Below, in pieces: positions 8,081-16,914 of a stretch of DNA of 64,000 nucleotides. The position numbers and the translations under genes were made by a program. Each line of letters opens with the position of its first letter. Position 1 is the stretch's first letter. The DNA is from G965205725 sp965205725. Its GTDB lineage: Bacteria; Pseudomonadota; Gammaproteobacteria; Pseudomonadales; Halieaceae. Below the pieces are notes generated by a model. The model did no database searches and was not told where the DNA came from. It saw nothing but the letters and a program-made list of their open reading frames with translations. Location of the stretch: the NCBI GenBank assembly GCA_965205725.1, contig OZ242189.1:434001-498000 (forward strand), written 5' to 3'.

Positions 8081-9208
8081 ATGGCAAAAGCAAATGCAAA
8101 TATAGAACTGGATTTCAGCGAAGAACAGGCGATGTTGCTGGAGAGTGCGCGCGCGTTCTGTGCAGACAAATCTCCGATTAGTCAGGTTCGTGAATTGTTG
8201 GGTGATGAACAGGGCTACGATGCTTCCGTTTGGCAAGAAATGAACCAACTGGGTTGGATGGGCGTCGCTATCCCCGAGGCATTTGCCGGCTCGGAACTGG
8301 GTATCGGTTCAGTTGTACCGGTGGTAGAAGCAACAGGCCGAACCCTGCTGTCTACTCCTCTGGTGACCAGTACATTGGCCTCCCAGGTCTTGATACGCAG
8401 CGGTGACTCTGCGCAAAAAGAGCAGTGGTTGCCACAGTTGGCGAGTGGCACAGTGGCCACATTGGCGCTACTCGATGGCGAAGACTGGGGTGATGAAACC
8501 ATTAGCTGCACTCTGGACGGCAATACGCTACAGGGCGTGAAATGGCATGTGCCGTATGCGAATACGGCTGAACTGTTTATTGTGTTGGTGCAGTTTGAAG
8601 GCCAGCCGGCCTTTGCCGTGGTATCACGCAACACATTGCCGGATGCAGCTATTCAGCCGCATGTGCTGATTGATGAAACCAAGCGTGCGGCAAAGGTTGA
8701 TTTCAGCGGTGTCGAAGCCGACAGCGTGATTGCCGCCAACGCGCTACAGACTCTGCGTGATGTCCGTTTGATCGGGGCGATGCTCACCGCCGCAGAAGCC
8801 ACGGGTGCGGCGAGCGCATGTTTAGATACCGTGGTGGAATATTTGAATACCCGCAAACAATTTGGCCGACTCATTGGCTCATACCAGGGTTTGAAACACC
8901 CCACCGTTGAAATCCTGAACCGCATGGATTCTGCGCGCTCTCATGTTTACCATGCCGCTACCATCGTTGCCGAGCAATCCCTGGATGCCGCTGCTGAAAT
9001 TGCCTGCCGAATGTCGAAGGCAACAGCAACTGACGCATTGTGTTTTGCTGGCGACCGCGCCATTCAGTTCCACGGCGGTATGGGTTTTACCTACGAATGC
9101 GATGCCATGCTCTATATGCGGCGTGCTCAGTGGACACAGCAGCAATTTGGCGATGCCTACCACCATCGCAAGCGTTTGGCATCGCTGCTGCTTGATCCCG
9201 TGGCTTGA
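8081..9208 (+). CDS. Acyl-CoA dehydrogenase-like, non-catalytic partner subunit
   Basis: A 375-residue ACAD homologue starting at 8081 after GGAGAGAG; the longer frame from 7910 reads inside the upstream gene and is not used. The C-terminal helical domain is recognisable (TRKQFGRLIGSYQGLKH, IQFHGGMGFTYE), with the GGMG flavin-contact motif kept. At the helix-G position Gly replaces Glu (LIGAML) and the alternative C-terminal site (RRAQWTQQQFG) also lacks Glu, so it should not abstract a proton itself. The middle domain is also degenerate (LDGEDWGDET instead of the usual TEPxxGSD). It most likely pairs with the product of 6862-8070. Eight bases separate it from the carboxylase alpha gene. Confidence 0.86.
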   Translation: MAKANANIELDFSEEQAMLLESARAFCADKSPISQVRELLGDEQGYDASVWQEMNQLGWMGVAIPEAFAGSELGIGSVVPVVEATGRTLLSTPLVTSTLASQVLIRSGDSAQKEQWLPQLASGTVATLALLDGEDWGDETISCTLDGNTLQGVKWHVPYANTAELFIVLVQFEGQPAFAVVSRNTLPDAAIQPHVLIDETKRAAKVDFSGVEADSVIAANALQTLRDVRLIGAMLTAAEATGAASACLDTVVEYLNTRKQFGRLIGSYQGLKHPTVEILNRMDSARSHVYHAATIVAEQSLDAAAEIACRMSKATATDALCFAGDRAIQFHGGMGFTYECDAMLYMRRAQWTQQQFGDAYHHRKRLASLLLDPVA

Positions 9209-9215
9209 TCAGGGC

Positions 9216-11201
9216 ATGTCTATGCGCAACATTAGCAAGATATTGATTGCCAACCGTGGCGAGATTGCAGTGCGGGTTATTCGCACCGCGCGCGATCTCG
9301 GCTATCGCACGGTGGCGGTATACAGCGAGGCGGACGCCAGTGCGCGGCATGTCCAGTTGGCGGATGAAGCGGTCTGTATTGGGCCTGCGCCGGTCAGTGA
9401 ATCGTATTTACTGGCCGAGAATATATTGGCAGCGGCAACAGCTACCGGGGCCAATGCGGTGCATCCGGGCTATGGCTTTTTGTCTGAAAACAGTGACTTC
9501 GCCCGCGCCTGCGCCGAATCAGGTATGACCTTTATTGGTCCGCCTGAAGCGGCCATCGAGCTGATGGGCAGTAAGCGTTTGTCCAAGGTCGCCATGTTAG
9601 AAGCGGGAGTTCCCTGTATTCCTGGTTATCAGGGCGAGGACCAAAGCGACGAGGGTTTGGCTGCACAGGCCAGGGACATCGGTTTTCCTTTGCTGGTAAA
9701 AGCATCTGCCGGTGGCGGCGGTCGCGGCATGCGTCTGGTGTATGACGAATCCGAGTTGGCGGAGCAAATCAAAACCGCTCGCTCGGAAGCAGACAATGCG
9801 TTTGGCAGCGGCGAATTGATCCTGGAGCGGGCTGTACTCGAATCGCGGCATGTCGAAATTCAGGTGTTTGCCGACAATCATGGGAATGTTGTGTATCTCG
9901 GTGAGCGCGACTGCTCAATTCAGCGGCGTCATCAAAAGGTAGTGGAAGAGGCGCCATCGCCTTTTGTCGATCAGGCACTGCGCGAGCGCATGGGCGAAGC
10001 GGCTGTCAATACGGCTCGCGCTTGCGACTATCGTGGAGCGGGCACCGTCGAATTTCTGGTGGACAAGGACAAGAATTTTTACTTCCTGGAGATGAATACA
10101 CGCCTGCAAGTGGAGCATCCGGTGACGGAAATGGTCACCGGCCAGGATTTGGTAGCCTGGCAAATTCGCGTGGCTGCCGGAGAACACTTGCCGCTGACTC
10201 AAGATCAGATTGAACTCAACGGTCACTCGGTAGAAGTGCGCCTCTATGCGGAAGACCCGAGACAGAATTTTTTGCCACAAACCGGTCAGGTACAACTGTG
10301 GGATTACCCCCGGCGGGATGGCGTGCGGGTTGACCACGGCATCGCCGAGGCGCAGCTTGTGTCGCCTTTTTATGACCCGATGATCGCCAAGGTGATTGCC
10401 TGGGGTGAAAATCGGGACGACGCCTGCCGCAAATTGGCCAGCGCCGTGCAAGACAGCGTATTGCTGGGCGTGAACAACAATAAGCTGTTTTTGCAGAATA
10501 TATTACGGCACCCGGAGTTTGTGGCCGGCCATGCTACAACGGCTTTCATCGAGCAGCATTTTCAAACTGATGTGAGCATGGAGCAGACCGGGCCGGGTGC
10601 TTGCACCCTGGCTATTGCTGCGCTGCTGCATTTTGTTTCCGGTTTTGACGGCACCCAGGGTTGGCGCAACCCGGAGCGGGCAAGTTACAACTACCGGCTC
10701 GATTTTCAGGGCCAGAGCAGCGCCGTGCGACTGCGGCAGTCTGGCCAGTGTTTCGAGGCAGAGGTCGGTGCGGAGCGCGTCGCTCTCGATGTATTGAGCA
10801 TTGACGGGAGCTGCGCGATACTCGTAATAAACGGCGTGCGCCAGCGGATTCACTTCGCGCTGCTGGGTTCCATGCTGTATCTGGATGATGGCTGCGGGCA
10901 CTTTGGACTTGAGGACGTGACCCAGGCACCTGTAGCGGCTGTCGCAGGAGAAGGCAGCGGTGAAATTAGAGCCTCAATGGATGGTGCGATTGTCGCTGTG
11001 CTGGTCAGTGTTGGTGACTCGGTTGAAGCTGGGCAGACCCTGGTTGTACTGGAAGCCATGAAGATGGAGCAGCCATTGAAAACGGGTATCGCAGGTACCG
11101 TGGAGGCGCTCAGTACCCGTGTGGGTGATCAGGTTAAATCGAAGCAACTGCTGGCGCTTGTGACCGGCTCAGAAAGTGACCGGGAGAGAGGCCATGAGTA
11201 A
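9216..11201 (+). CDS. atuF: Biotin-dependent acyl-CoA carboxylase, biotin carboxylase/carrier (alpha) subunit
   Basis: A 661-residue alpha subunit that carboxylates its own biotin with ATP and bicarbonate. Domain order: biotin carboxylase N-domain (KILIANRGEIAVRVIRTA, residues 8-25), ATP-grasp (KASAGGGGRGMRL, about 160-172; FLEMNTRLQVEHPVTE, about 290-305), C-domain, a BT linker of about 120 residues, and a biotinyl domain ending in EAMKMEQ (Lys about residue 621). The ATG at 9216 (MSMRN) is chosen; an in-frame ATG six bases later is equally possible. Size fits methylcrotonyl-/geranyl-CoA carboxylase alpha. Works with the beta subunit at 4446-6053, although two dehydrogenase genes and the hydratase lie between them. 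Its stop overlaps the AtuA start by 8 bp. Confidence 0.9.
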   Translation: MSMRNISKILIANRGEIAVRVIRTARDLGYRTVAVYSEADASARHVQLADEAVCIGPAPVSESYLLAENILAAATATGANAVHPGYGFLSENSDFARACAESGMTFIGPPEAAIELMGSKRLSKVAMLEAGVPCIPGYQGEDQSDEGLAAQARDIGFPLLVKASAGGGGRGMRLVYDESELAEQIKTARSEADNAFGSGELILERAVLESRHVEIQVFADNHGNVVYLGERDCSIQRRHQKVVEEAPSPFVDQALRERMGEAAVNTARACDYRGAGTVEFLVDKDKNFYFLEMNTRLQVEHPVTEMVTGQDLVAWQIRVAAGEHLPLTQDQIELNGHSVEVRLYAEDPRQNFLPQTGQVQLWDYPRRDGVRVDHGIAEAQLVSPFYDPMIAKVIAWGENRDDACRKLASAVQDSVLLGVNNNKLFLQNILRHPEFVAGHATTAFIEQHFQTDVSMEQTGPGACTLAIAALLHFVSGFDGTQGWRNPERASYNYRLDFQGQSSAVRLRQSGQCFEAEVGAERVALDVLSIDGSCAILVINGVRQRIHFALLGSMLYLDDGCGHFGLEDVTQAPVAAVAGEGSGEIRASMDGAIVAVLVSVGDSVEAGQTLVVLEAMKMEQPLKTGIAGTVEALSTRVGDQVKSKQLLALVTGSESDRERGHE

Positions 11202-12972
11202 AACAGTTCGCATAGGCTGTGCAGCCGGATTTTATGGAGACAGTCAGCTCGCGGCGCGTCAATTGGTTGATAAGGGCAATATCGACTACCTGGTATTTGA
11301 TTATCTGGCTGAGGTCACTATGGCCATTCTTGCCAGGCAATATGCGAAAGATAACAAGCTGGGCTTTGCCATCGACTTCGTTAGCGTTGCGATGCAGGAC
11401 GTGTTGGCCGACTGTGCTGCCAAGGATATTAAAGTCGTTGCCAATGCCGGTGGGGTAAACGTGCCTGGCTGCATTTCAGCCCTGCAACAACTCTGCGAGG
11501 AACAGGGGCTGACGCTGAAGATAGGCGGTGTATCTGGCGACAATCTGCTCGGGCGTGACGACCTGCCAACCACTGAAATGACCGAATCTCAAACGGGTGA
11601 GTCGCTGCCTGAAAAAGCGGCCAGCATTAATGCCTACCTGGGAGCTCGCCCAATAGCCGACGCGCTGGATGCCGGTGCCGATGTCGTGGTGACCGGGCGT
11701 GTTGTCGACAGTGCCGTCATGCTTGGCCCGCTTATGCATGAGTTCGGCTGGGGTGAAAGCGCCTATGATCAATTGGCACAGGGCTCCCTGTGCGGCCATG
11801 TGATCGAGTGCGGCGCTCAGTGTACCGGCGGCAACTATACCGATTGGCACACGGTTCCTGACTATTCCAATATCAGTTATCCCGTTGCGGAAGTCAGTGC
11901 AGACGGTAGCTTCGTTATCTGCCTGCCCGAGGCAACCGGCGGGGTTGCGACGGTAGGCAGTGTGGGTGAGCAAATCCTGTATGAGATTGGCGACCCGGCT
12001 AATTACCTGTTGCCGGATGTGGCGTGTGATTTTAGCCAGGTCAGTGTTGAACAGGTCGCAAAAGATCAGGTGAGAGTGAGTGGTGCCAGAGGCCGTGCGC
12101 CTGGCAATCGCTATAAAGTCTGTGCGACCTGGCGAGATGGCTTCCAGATTAAAGGCTGTATCATAATTGGGGGGCTGCGCGCGCACGACAAAGCCAGGAC
12201 AGCCCTGGAAGCCTGGATAAAGCGGGTGCGTGATTATTTTGCCGCCAACGGTATTGCTGACTTCCGCGAAGTTGATCTGGAGTACCTGGGCGCGGAACAC
12301 ACCTACGGCCCCCATGCGACAGCGGCAGCGCAAGCCAGCCGGGAAGTGACGGCGAAGTTTGGCATACACCACGATGACCCCAATGCCTTGCAGTTTGCAG
12401 CCAATGAAATGGTCTATCTGGGCACCTCCGGTGTGCCAGGGTTTTATGGCCTGGGCGGCGGTCGCGCACGCCCCAGCGGCCTGATGCGGGTGCACTCTGC
12501 TTTATTGAGCAAGGATAATGTAAAGGTCACCGTGCAAGTGGCTGGAAACATCATTACCCGGCAGCCCTATCAAACCACCAGTGAGTCGGAACCGGTTGCC
12601 AAGTACCGTATAGAGGTGGATGAGCCAGACCTGAACGGGGAGACGAAGGCGGTTATTCTGGAGTCCCTCGCATTTGGACGCAGTGGCGACAAAGGTGACA
12701 ATGCCAATATTGGCATCATGGCGCGCAAGCCGGAATACGTGCCCTATATTCAACAGCAGGTGACTGCGCAAGCGGTTGAAGATTATTTTGCTCACCTGGT
12801 TAACGGCGAAGTAGAGCGTTTTGAATTGCCTGGCATGAATGCATTCAATTTTTTCATGACCGAGGCGTTGGGTGGCGGTGGCACTGGCTCTGTGCGTAGC
12901 GACGCGCAGGGTAAATCCCTCGCCCAGCAATTATTGTCAATGGAAATCACCGTACCCGCCAGCTTGTCTTAA
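11194..12972 (+). CDS. atuA: AtuA family protein (DUF1446), acyclic terpene utilization
   Basis: A 592-residue protein of the DUF1446/AtuA family, essential for citronellol/geraniol use in Pseudomonas but biochemically uncharacterised to my knowledge. Signature segments are IGCAAGFYGDS at the N-terminus, DYLVFDYLAEVTMAILAR, VVANAGGVNVPGC, and VVVTGRVVDSAVMLGPL in the first about 400 residues, then a C-terminal domain starting near LAFGRSGDKGDNANIGI that resembles the separate small AtuA-like ferredoxin-fold domain. It has no signal peptide. The ATG at 11194 overlaps the carboxylase alpha stop, so it is translated from the same mRNA. Co-occurrence with the carboxylase is the strongest evidence that this operon treats isoprenoid-type beta-methyl acyl-CoAs. 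Confidence 0.88.
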   Translation: MSKTVRIGCAAGFYGDSQLAARQLVDKGNIDYLVFDYLAEVTMAILARQYAKDNKLGFAIDFVSVAMQDVLADCAAKDIKVVANAGGVNVPGCISALQQLCEEQGLTLKIGGVSGDNLLGRDDLPTTEMTESQTGESLPEKAASINAYLGARPIADALDAGADVVVTGRVVDSAVMLGPLMHEFGWGESAYDQLAQGSLCGHVIECGAQCTGGNYTDWHTVPDYSNISYPVAEVSADGSFVICLPEATGGVATVGSVGEQILYEIGDPANYLLPDVACDFSQVSVEQVAKDQVRVSGARGRAPGNRYKVCATWRDGFQIKGCIIIGGLRAHDKARTALEAWIKRVRDYFAANGIADFREVDLEYLGAEHTYGPHATAAAQASREVTAKFGIHHDDPNALQFAANEMVYLGTSGVPGFYGLGGGRARPSGLMRVHSALLSKDNVKVTVQVAGNIITRQPYQTTSESEPVAKYRIEVDEPDLNGETKAVILESLAFGRSGDKGDNANIGIMARKPEYVPYIQQQVTAQAVEDYFAHLVNGEVERFELPGMNAFNFFMTEALGGGGTGSVRSDAQGKSLAQQLLSMEITVPASLS

Positions 12973-13073
12973 TTCGGGCAGTAGGACTCTTGGTGAAGAG
13001 TGTGTTATCAGTAAAAGACAGAGTTGTAATTTCAACAGATGGCGGCGCAGTCGCCTTCGCGGGGTGACCAGTT

Positions 13074-13853
13074 ATGCCACGTCTCACCAGGCTCAGCCGA
13101 TCCATTAATGGCAGCATTGCTATTGTGACCGGTGCTGCCAGCGGTATGGGGCGCGCAACGGCACATCTGTTTGCCGACGAGGGTGCCCAGTTAGGTCTAT
13201 TCGATATTAATCAAGCGGCGCTGGATACTGTCGCTGAGGAAATACGCGAAGCAGGTGGTGAGGTCCTGACCATCGCCGTTGATTTGCGTGATCGCCAGGC
13301 ACTGGAGACAGCCGTTCAAGATGTTACGGTTTATTTTGGCGGGCTGGATATTCTAGTCAACAACGCCGGTTTTACTTTGCCAGCAGCCATAGATGCAGAT
13401 GATTACGCGGATTCGTGGGATGCGTCCCTCGATGTGATGACCACGGCGCAGGCCTGGGCAATCAGAGCAGCCCTGCCGGGTTTGAGACAGTCCGAGAATC
13501 CACGCATTGTTAATGTCGCCTCAACTGAGGCCCACGGCGCGACACGTTTTAACAGCGCCTATGTCGTGGCCAAGCACGGCTCGATGGGTTTGACCAGGGC
13601 GATGGCGGTGGATTTAGGTAAAGAGGGTATAACGGTCAACTGTATCTGTCCCGGGCCGGTGCGCACAGGAATTACCGAGGGTATATCCGAAGAGCACAAG
13701 CAGACTTTTGCCAATCGACGAACAGCGCTGCGTCGCTACGCTGATCCCGAAGAGATAGCCCACGCGACCTTAAGCCTGGTATTGCCCGCCGCCAGCTTTA
13801 TTACTGGAGCCACGCTGGTGGTTGATGGCGGCGTCATTATTCGCAACGCATAA
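13074..13853 (+). CDS. Short-chain dehydrogenase/reductase
   Basis: A 259-residue classical SDR. Rossmann motif TGAASGMG (about residues 19-26), NNAG (about 91-94), catalytic Ser in NVASTEAHG and YVVAK (Tyr/Lys) with C-terminal VVDGG. An Asp (LFDIN) after beta2 favours NAD over NADP. It lies 101 bp after atuA and 9 bp before another SDR. atu clusters of Pseudomonas also contain two SDRs (AtuB, AtuG), thought to oxidise the terpene alcohol/aldehyde or a hydroxyacyl-CoA; which role applies here cannot be told from sequence. The upstream gap holds no convincing gene. Confidence 0.85.
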   Translation: MPRLTRLSRSINGSIAIVTGAASGMGRATAHLFADEGAQLGLFDINQAALDTVAEEIREAGGEVLTIAVDLRDRQALETAVQDVTVYFGGLDILVNNAGFTLPAAIDADDYADSWDASLDVMTTAQAWAIRAALPGLRQSENPRIVNVASTEAHGATRFNSAYVVAKHGSMGLTRAMAVDLGKEGITVNCICPGPVRTGITEGISEEHKQTFANRRTALRRYADPEEIAHATLSLVLPAASFITGATLVVDGGVIIRNA

Positions 13854-13862
13854 GGGTCTGAT

Positions 13863-14636
13863 ATGGATAGCGAGAAAACAGCCTCTCATTTTGATTTAAC
13901 TGGCAAGGTTGTATTGATAACGGGTGGCAGTCGCGGTTTGGGTTTGGAGATGGGTAAGGCTTTTGGACACGCAGGCGCGAGTTTAGTGATCAGCTCGCGC
14001 AAGCAGGATGGTTGTGACAAGGCCGCGGCTGAAGTGGCAGGGCAAACCGGCGCCAGGTGCTTGCCAGTGGCCTGTCACGTCGGTGACTGGGGCGCCTGTG
14101 ATGCTTTGATTGAGGCGACTTATAAGGAGTTTGGCAGAGTAGATGTTCTGGTGAATAACGCAGGTATGTCGCCTTTGTATCCGTCTCTGGCGGAGGTTTC
14201 GCGAGAGCTATGGGACAAAGTGATTGGGGTAAACCTGGCCGGGCCTTTTAGACTTTCAGCGGTTATTGGTGAGCGCATGGCAGCAGGAGACGGAGGTTCT
14301 ATTATTAATGTCAGCAGTAATGCCTCTTTGACCCCTGGCGCTGCTGAGGTGCCCTACGGCGCCGCGAAGGCTGGCTTGAACAATTTGACACAATCATTGG
14401 CCCGTACCTACGCCCCCAAGGTTCGCGCCAATGTGATTTTACCGGGCCCTTTTTTGACGGACATCTCGGACGCCTGGGGTGACGAGGTCAAACAGGCGAT
14501 TGATCGAATCGTGCCTTTGGGCCGGGCCGGCAACCCGCAGGAGATAGCGGGCATAGCGCTGTATCTGGCCAGCGATGCGTCTTCCTATACCAATGGTTCT
14601 ATCATTAAAGTCGATGGAGGGATGGCCTATGGTTAA
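13863..14636 (+). CDS. Short-chain dehydrogenase/reductase
   Basis: A 257-residue classical SDR with TGGSRGLG (about residues 20-27), NNAGMSP, catalytic SSNAS and YGAAK, and KVDGG near the end. The segment SSRKQ after beta2 carries an Arg, more typical of NADP-dependent enzymes, unlike the preceding SDR. Last gene of the atu-like operon; the following MBL gene is convergent. Probable roles are 3-hydroxyacyl-CoA or alcohol oxidation in the same pathway. Not closely similar to its upstream neighbour, so not a recent tandem duplicate. Confidence 0.85.
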   Translation: MDSEKTASHFDLTGKVVLITGGSRGLGLEMGKAFGHAGASLVISSRKQDGCDKAAAEVAGQTGARCLPVACHVGDWGACDALIEATYKEFGRVDVLVNNAGMSPLYPSLAEVSRELWDKVIGVNLAGPFRLSAVIGERMAAGDGGSIINVSSNASLTPGAAEVPYGAAKAGLNNLTQSLARTYAPKVRANVILPGPFLTDISDAWGDEVKQAIDRIVPLGRAGNPQEIAGIALYLASDASSYTNGSIIKVDGGMAYG

Positions 14637-14723
14637 GTGGCCTGGGCTTGTAGACCGCTGTGTAGATTGAACCCAGCGTGCCTTTTTTGGATATCGGTTT
14701 TTGGGTATCGGTCCGACACCGGG

Positions 14724-14792
14724 CTTGTCAGGTTAATATCCAAAGGGTACGCCGAACCTGACCTGCGATTTAGTTGCAACCTGACCGACAAG
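14724..14792. terminator. Inverted repeats in the convergent gap after the atu-like operon
   Basis: The 156-bp gap between two converging genes contains GTCAGGTT (14727-14734), whose complement AACCTGAC occurs twice (14755-14762 and 14778-14785). Either copy can close a stem. No U-run follows, so a bidirectional terminator role is only a guess from position. No gene is seen in the gap. Confidence 0.3.
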
Positions 14793-15743
14793 TTATGCGA
14801 AACCTTTCATCTCAGCCATCATTAAAAATATTTCCATGATATCAGTGACCTGGGAGTCATTTCTAAACTCTCTGTAGAGTGAGTCCACGTTCACAGCGAT
14901 ACGCTCTGAGTCGCTCCAGGCGCTGTATTCTTTAAGCGCTATATCAGCTGCGGCTTCACGCACGCTCAGACCTGCATCAAACCGAAGTTTCGCCTCATCG
15001 CGAACATATTCCAGGTACTCCCTGACTCGGACAACGCCCTGCTTGTCGGTAATTGGACCGTGGCCGGGCACGATGGTCTCCACATCCATAGCCTCGATGA
15101 GTCGGCATGCCTTGATCCAGTTGGCAACGGGGCCGGCCCACATGATAGGGGTGCCCTCAATAAACAGGATGTCGCCGGTATAGACTGTTTTATCCTGGGG
15201 GGAGTAGGCCAAAACATCACCGCCTGTATGGGCGGGTCCCACTTCGAGTAGCTGAACCTGCTTCTCGCCTACCTGAACGGTGTGCTCGCCGGCAAAGGTT
15301 TTTGTGGGCGGGGTGAAGGTAATGCCGTGAAATTCAAACTGACCGAAACAATGTAGAAAATATGCACCGGCTGGCCCCATGTCTTTGGCGGCATCCATCA
15401 ATAGGGCCAGGGCTTCCGCTGGCAGTTCATTCATTTCGGCGGCGGAGGTGGCAGAGGCAATAATCTCTGCGCCAGTGACTAGCTCGTTGCCATGACAGTG
15501 ATCGCCGTTGGCGTGTGTGTTTACCAGTGTATTAAAGCGCGTAGCCGCCGCTGGCGCTGCGTCACGCATGGCGTTTAGCATTTCCTGCGTCATTTTGAGA
15601 TCAAACAGGGTGTCGACCAGGAGCGACTGATCACCATCGGTAATTAAACCAGCGTTGCTCCAACCCCAGGAGCCGTCCGGGGCGAGCCAGGCGTAGGCAC
15701 CATTGCTAATTTCGTGCAGTCCTTTGGTGTAACTCCATTGCAT
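14793..15743 (-). CDS. Metallo-beta-lactamase fold hydrolase
   Basis: A 316-residue MBL-fold protein without a signal peptide. The metal motif is NTHANGDHCHG (His77, Asp81, His82), so the second His of the usual HxHxDH is Asn; further ligands are GPAHTGGD, YTGDILF and VPGHGP. This variant is common among MBL hydrolases of the alkylsulfatase/quinoprotein-relay-like branch. The C-terminal 100 residues are helical (LRFDAGLSVREAAADI), typical of that group. It is transcribed away from the esterase gene at 15844 with a 100-bp shared promoter region, and converges on the atu-like operon. Substrate cannot be deduced; an ester, sulfate ester or thioester hydrolase is possible. Confidence 0.82.
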   Translation of the reverse strand: MQWSYTKGLHEISNGAYAWLAPDGSWGWSNAGLITDGDQSLLVDTLFDLKMTQEMLNAMRDAAPAAATRFNTLVNTHANGDHCHGNELVTGAEIIASATSAAEMNELPAEALALLMDAAKDMGPAGAYFLHCFGQFEFHGITFTPPTKTFAGEHTVQVGEKQVQLLEVGPAHTGGDVLAYSPQDKTVYTGDILFIEGTPIMWAGPVANWIKACRLIEAMDVETIVPGHGPITDKQGVVRVREYLEYVRDEAKLRFDAGLSVREAAADIALKEYSAWSDSERIAVNVDSLYREFRNDSQVTDIMEIFLMMAEMKGFA

Positions 15744-15843
15744 GCGTCATTTCCTGTCTATTGGCTGACCGACATGGTCATTGCAACACACCGGGGTTCT
15801 GGGGTAAAACCTTGCAGCGATTTTATATGTTTCGGAGTAATAC

Positions 15844-16914
15844 ATGGTTTGGTTACTAGTTTTGGTTCTAATAGTCTGGGCTCTGACCCACTTTTATTTA
15901 AGAGGCGAGGATCTTTCTGCCTACGACACCCCAAAGCCGGCATCAATGTCCGGTAATGCCCCTGCCAGCGAGGGTTTGCTGGAAGTGGAAGCGATGCTCG
16001 CCGGGCTCACCGCGGAAGGGAAGGGGGTTCGGGACCTGGCCGCCTCGCGGGCGAGACTGGATGATTTTGGTGACGGTGTGGAATTTGATGGCGAAATTAT
16101 CGCTGTCGATTCAAACGGACTGCATGGCGAGTGGCTTATTCCACCGGGTGCGGATGAGAGTGTGCGAACCTTGTACATTCACGGTGGCGCATTCATGATG
16201 GGCAGCCCCAAGAGCCACCGCACCATCACTACGGAATATGCACGCATAACGGGTGGCGTAGTATTTTCGCTCAATTACCGACTCATGCCTGAAAATCCGC
16301 GGCAGGCGGGTATTGATGACTGCCGCTTTGCTTATCGCTGGCTGTTGGAAAATGCGCCGAGTGGACACAGAGAAGCGGACACGGTGTATATATCCGGGGA
16401 CTCTGCTGGCGGTAGCCTGGCCCTGTCTCTGTCCCGCTGGGCCAGCAAAAGCAATGTGCGTGACCCCGATGCGGTGGTTGCCTTGTCGCCGGCAACGGAC
16501 AGCGGCTTTAGCAGCCCCAGTGTCCGGAAAAATATTCCAACCGATAAAATGCTTGGTTCAGCCTTTGGCAAACTCGCCAGGGTTCCGGCGTGGATATTGC
16601 TGTGGGCCGCCTGGTTCACCAATAGAACGTCGCCTGCAACCCAGAGTGTCTCGCCGGTTATGGGAGACCTGAGTGGTTTGCCGCCGACCCTGGTGCACGC
16701 CAGTGAGGTAGAGATGCTGATGGATGATGCCTGCCGCTATGTCAACAAAGCGCGTGCCAGTGGCTCGCCAGTCACCTTGCAAACCTGGAATCATGCAATG
16801 CATGTATGGCACATGTTTCACCCCTCTGTACCTGAGGCACAAGAGGCCATGCTAGAGATAAGCCAGTTTCTGCAACGGCACAAAAATAGCACGCGGATCA
16901 AAAAAGCCGCGTGA
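15844..16914 (+). CDS. Alpha/beta hydrolase, hormone-sensitive-lipase family, membrane-anchored
   Basis: A 356-residue esterase. Residues 2-18 are a hydrophobic anchor (VWLLVLVLIVWALTHFY). HGGA at 113-116 is the HSL-family oxyanion hole, GDSAGG holds nucleophile Ser187, and a His in NHAMHVWHMF near residue 320 completes the triad, with Asp probably in MDDACRY. RBS CGGAG is 6 bases before ATG. It is the first gene of a tightly overlapping trio with an acyltransferase and a second alpha/beta hydrolase (4- and 8-bp overlaps), pointing to envelope lipid or ester metabolism. Substrate is unknown; HSL enzymes usually cut short- to medium-chain esters. Confidence 0.88.
   Translation: MVWLLVLVLIVWALTHFYLRGEDLSAYDTPKPASMSGNAPASEGLLEVEAMLAGLTAEGKGVRDLAASRARLDDFGDGVEFDGEIIAVDSNGLHGEWLIPPGADESVRTLYIHGGAFMMGSPKSHRTITTEYARITGGVVFSLNYRLMPENPRQAGIDDCRFAYRWLLENAPSGHREADTVYISGDSAGGSLALSLSRWASKSNVRDPDAVVALSPATDSGFSSPSVRKNIPTDKMLGSAFGKLARVPAWILLWAAWFTNRTSPATQSVSPVMGDLSGLPPTLVHASEVEMLMDDACRYVNKARASGSPVTLQTWNHAMHVWHMFHPSVPEAQEAMLEISQFLQRHKNSTRIKKAA

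Noticed and set aside
12872..13108. Open frame over the atuA end and the following gap
   Set aside because: Low-complexity translation, no ribosome-binding site, overlaps atuA in another frame and the following SDR start.
14637..14825. A 62-codon frame after the second SDR
   Set aside because: No start signal, Cys- and Leu-rich nonsense composition, runs into the convergent MBL gene.
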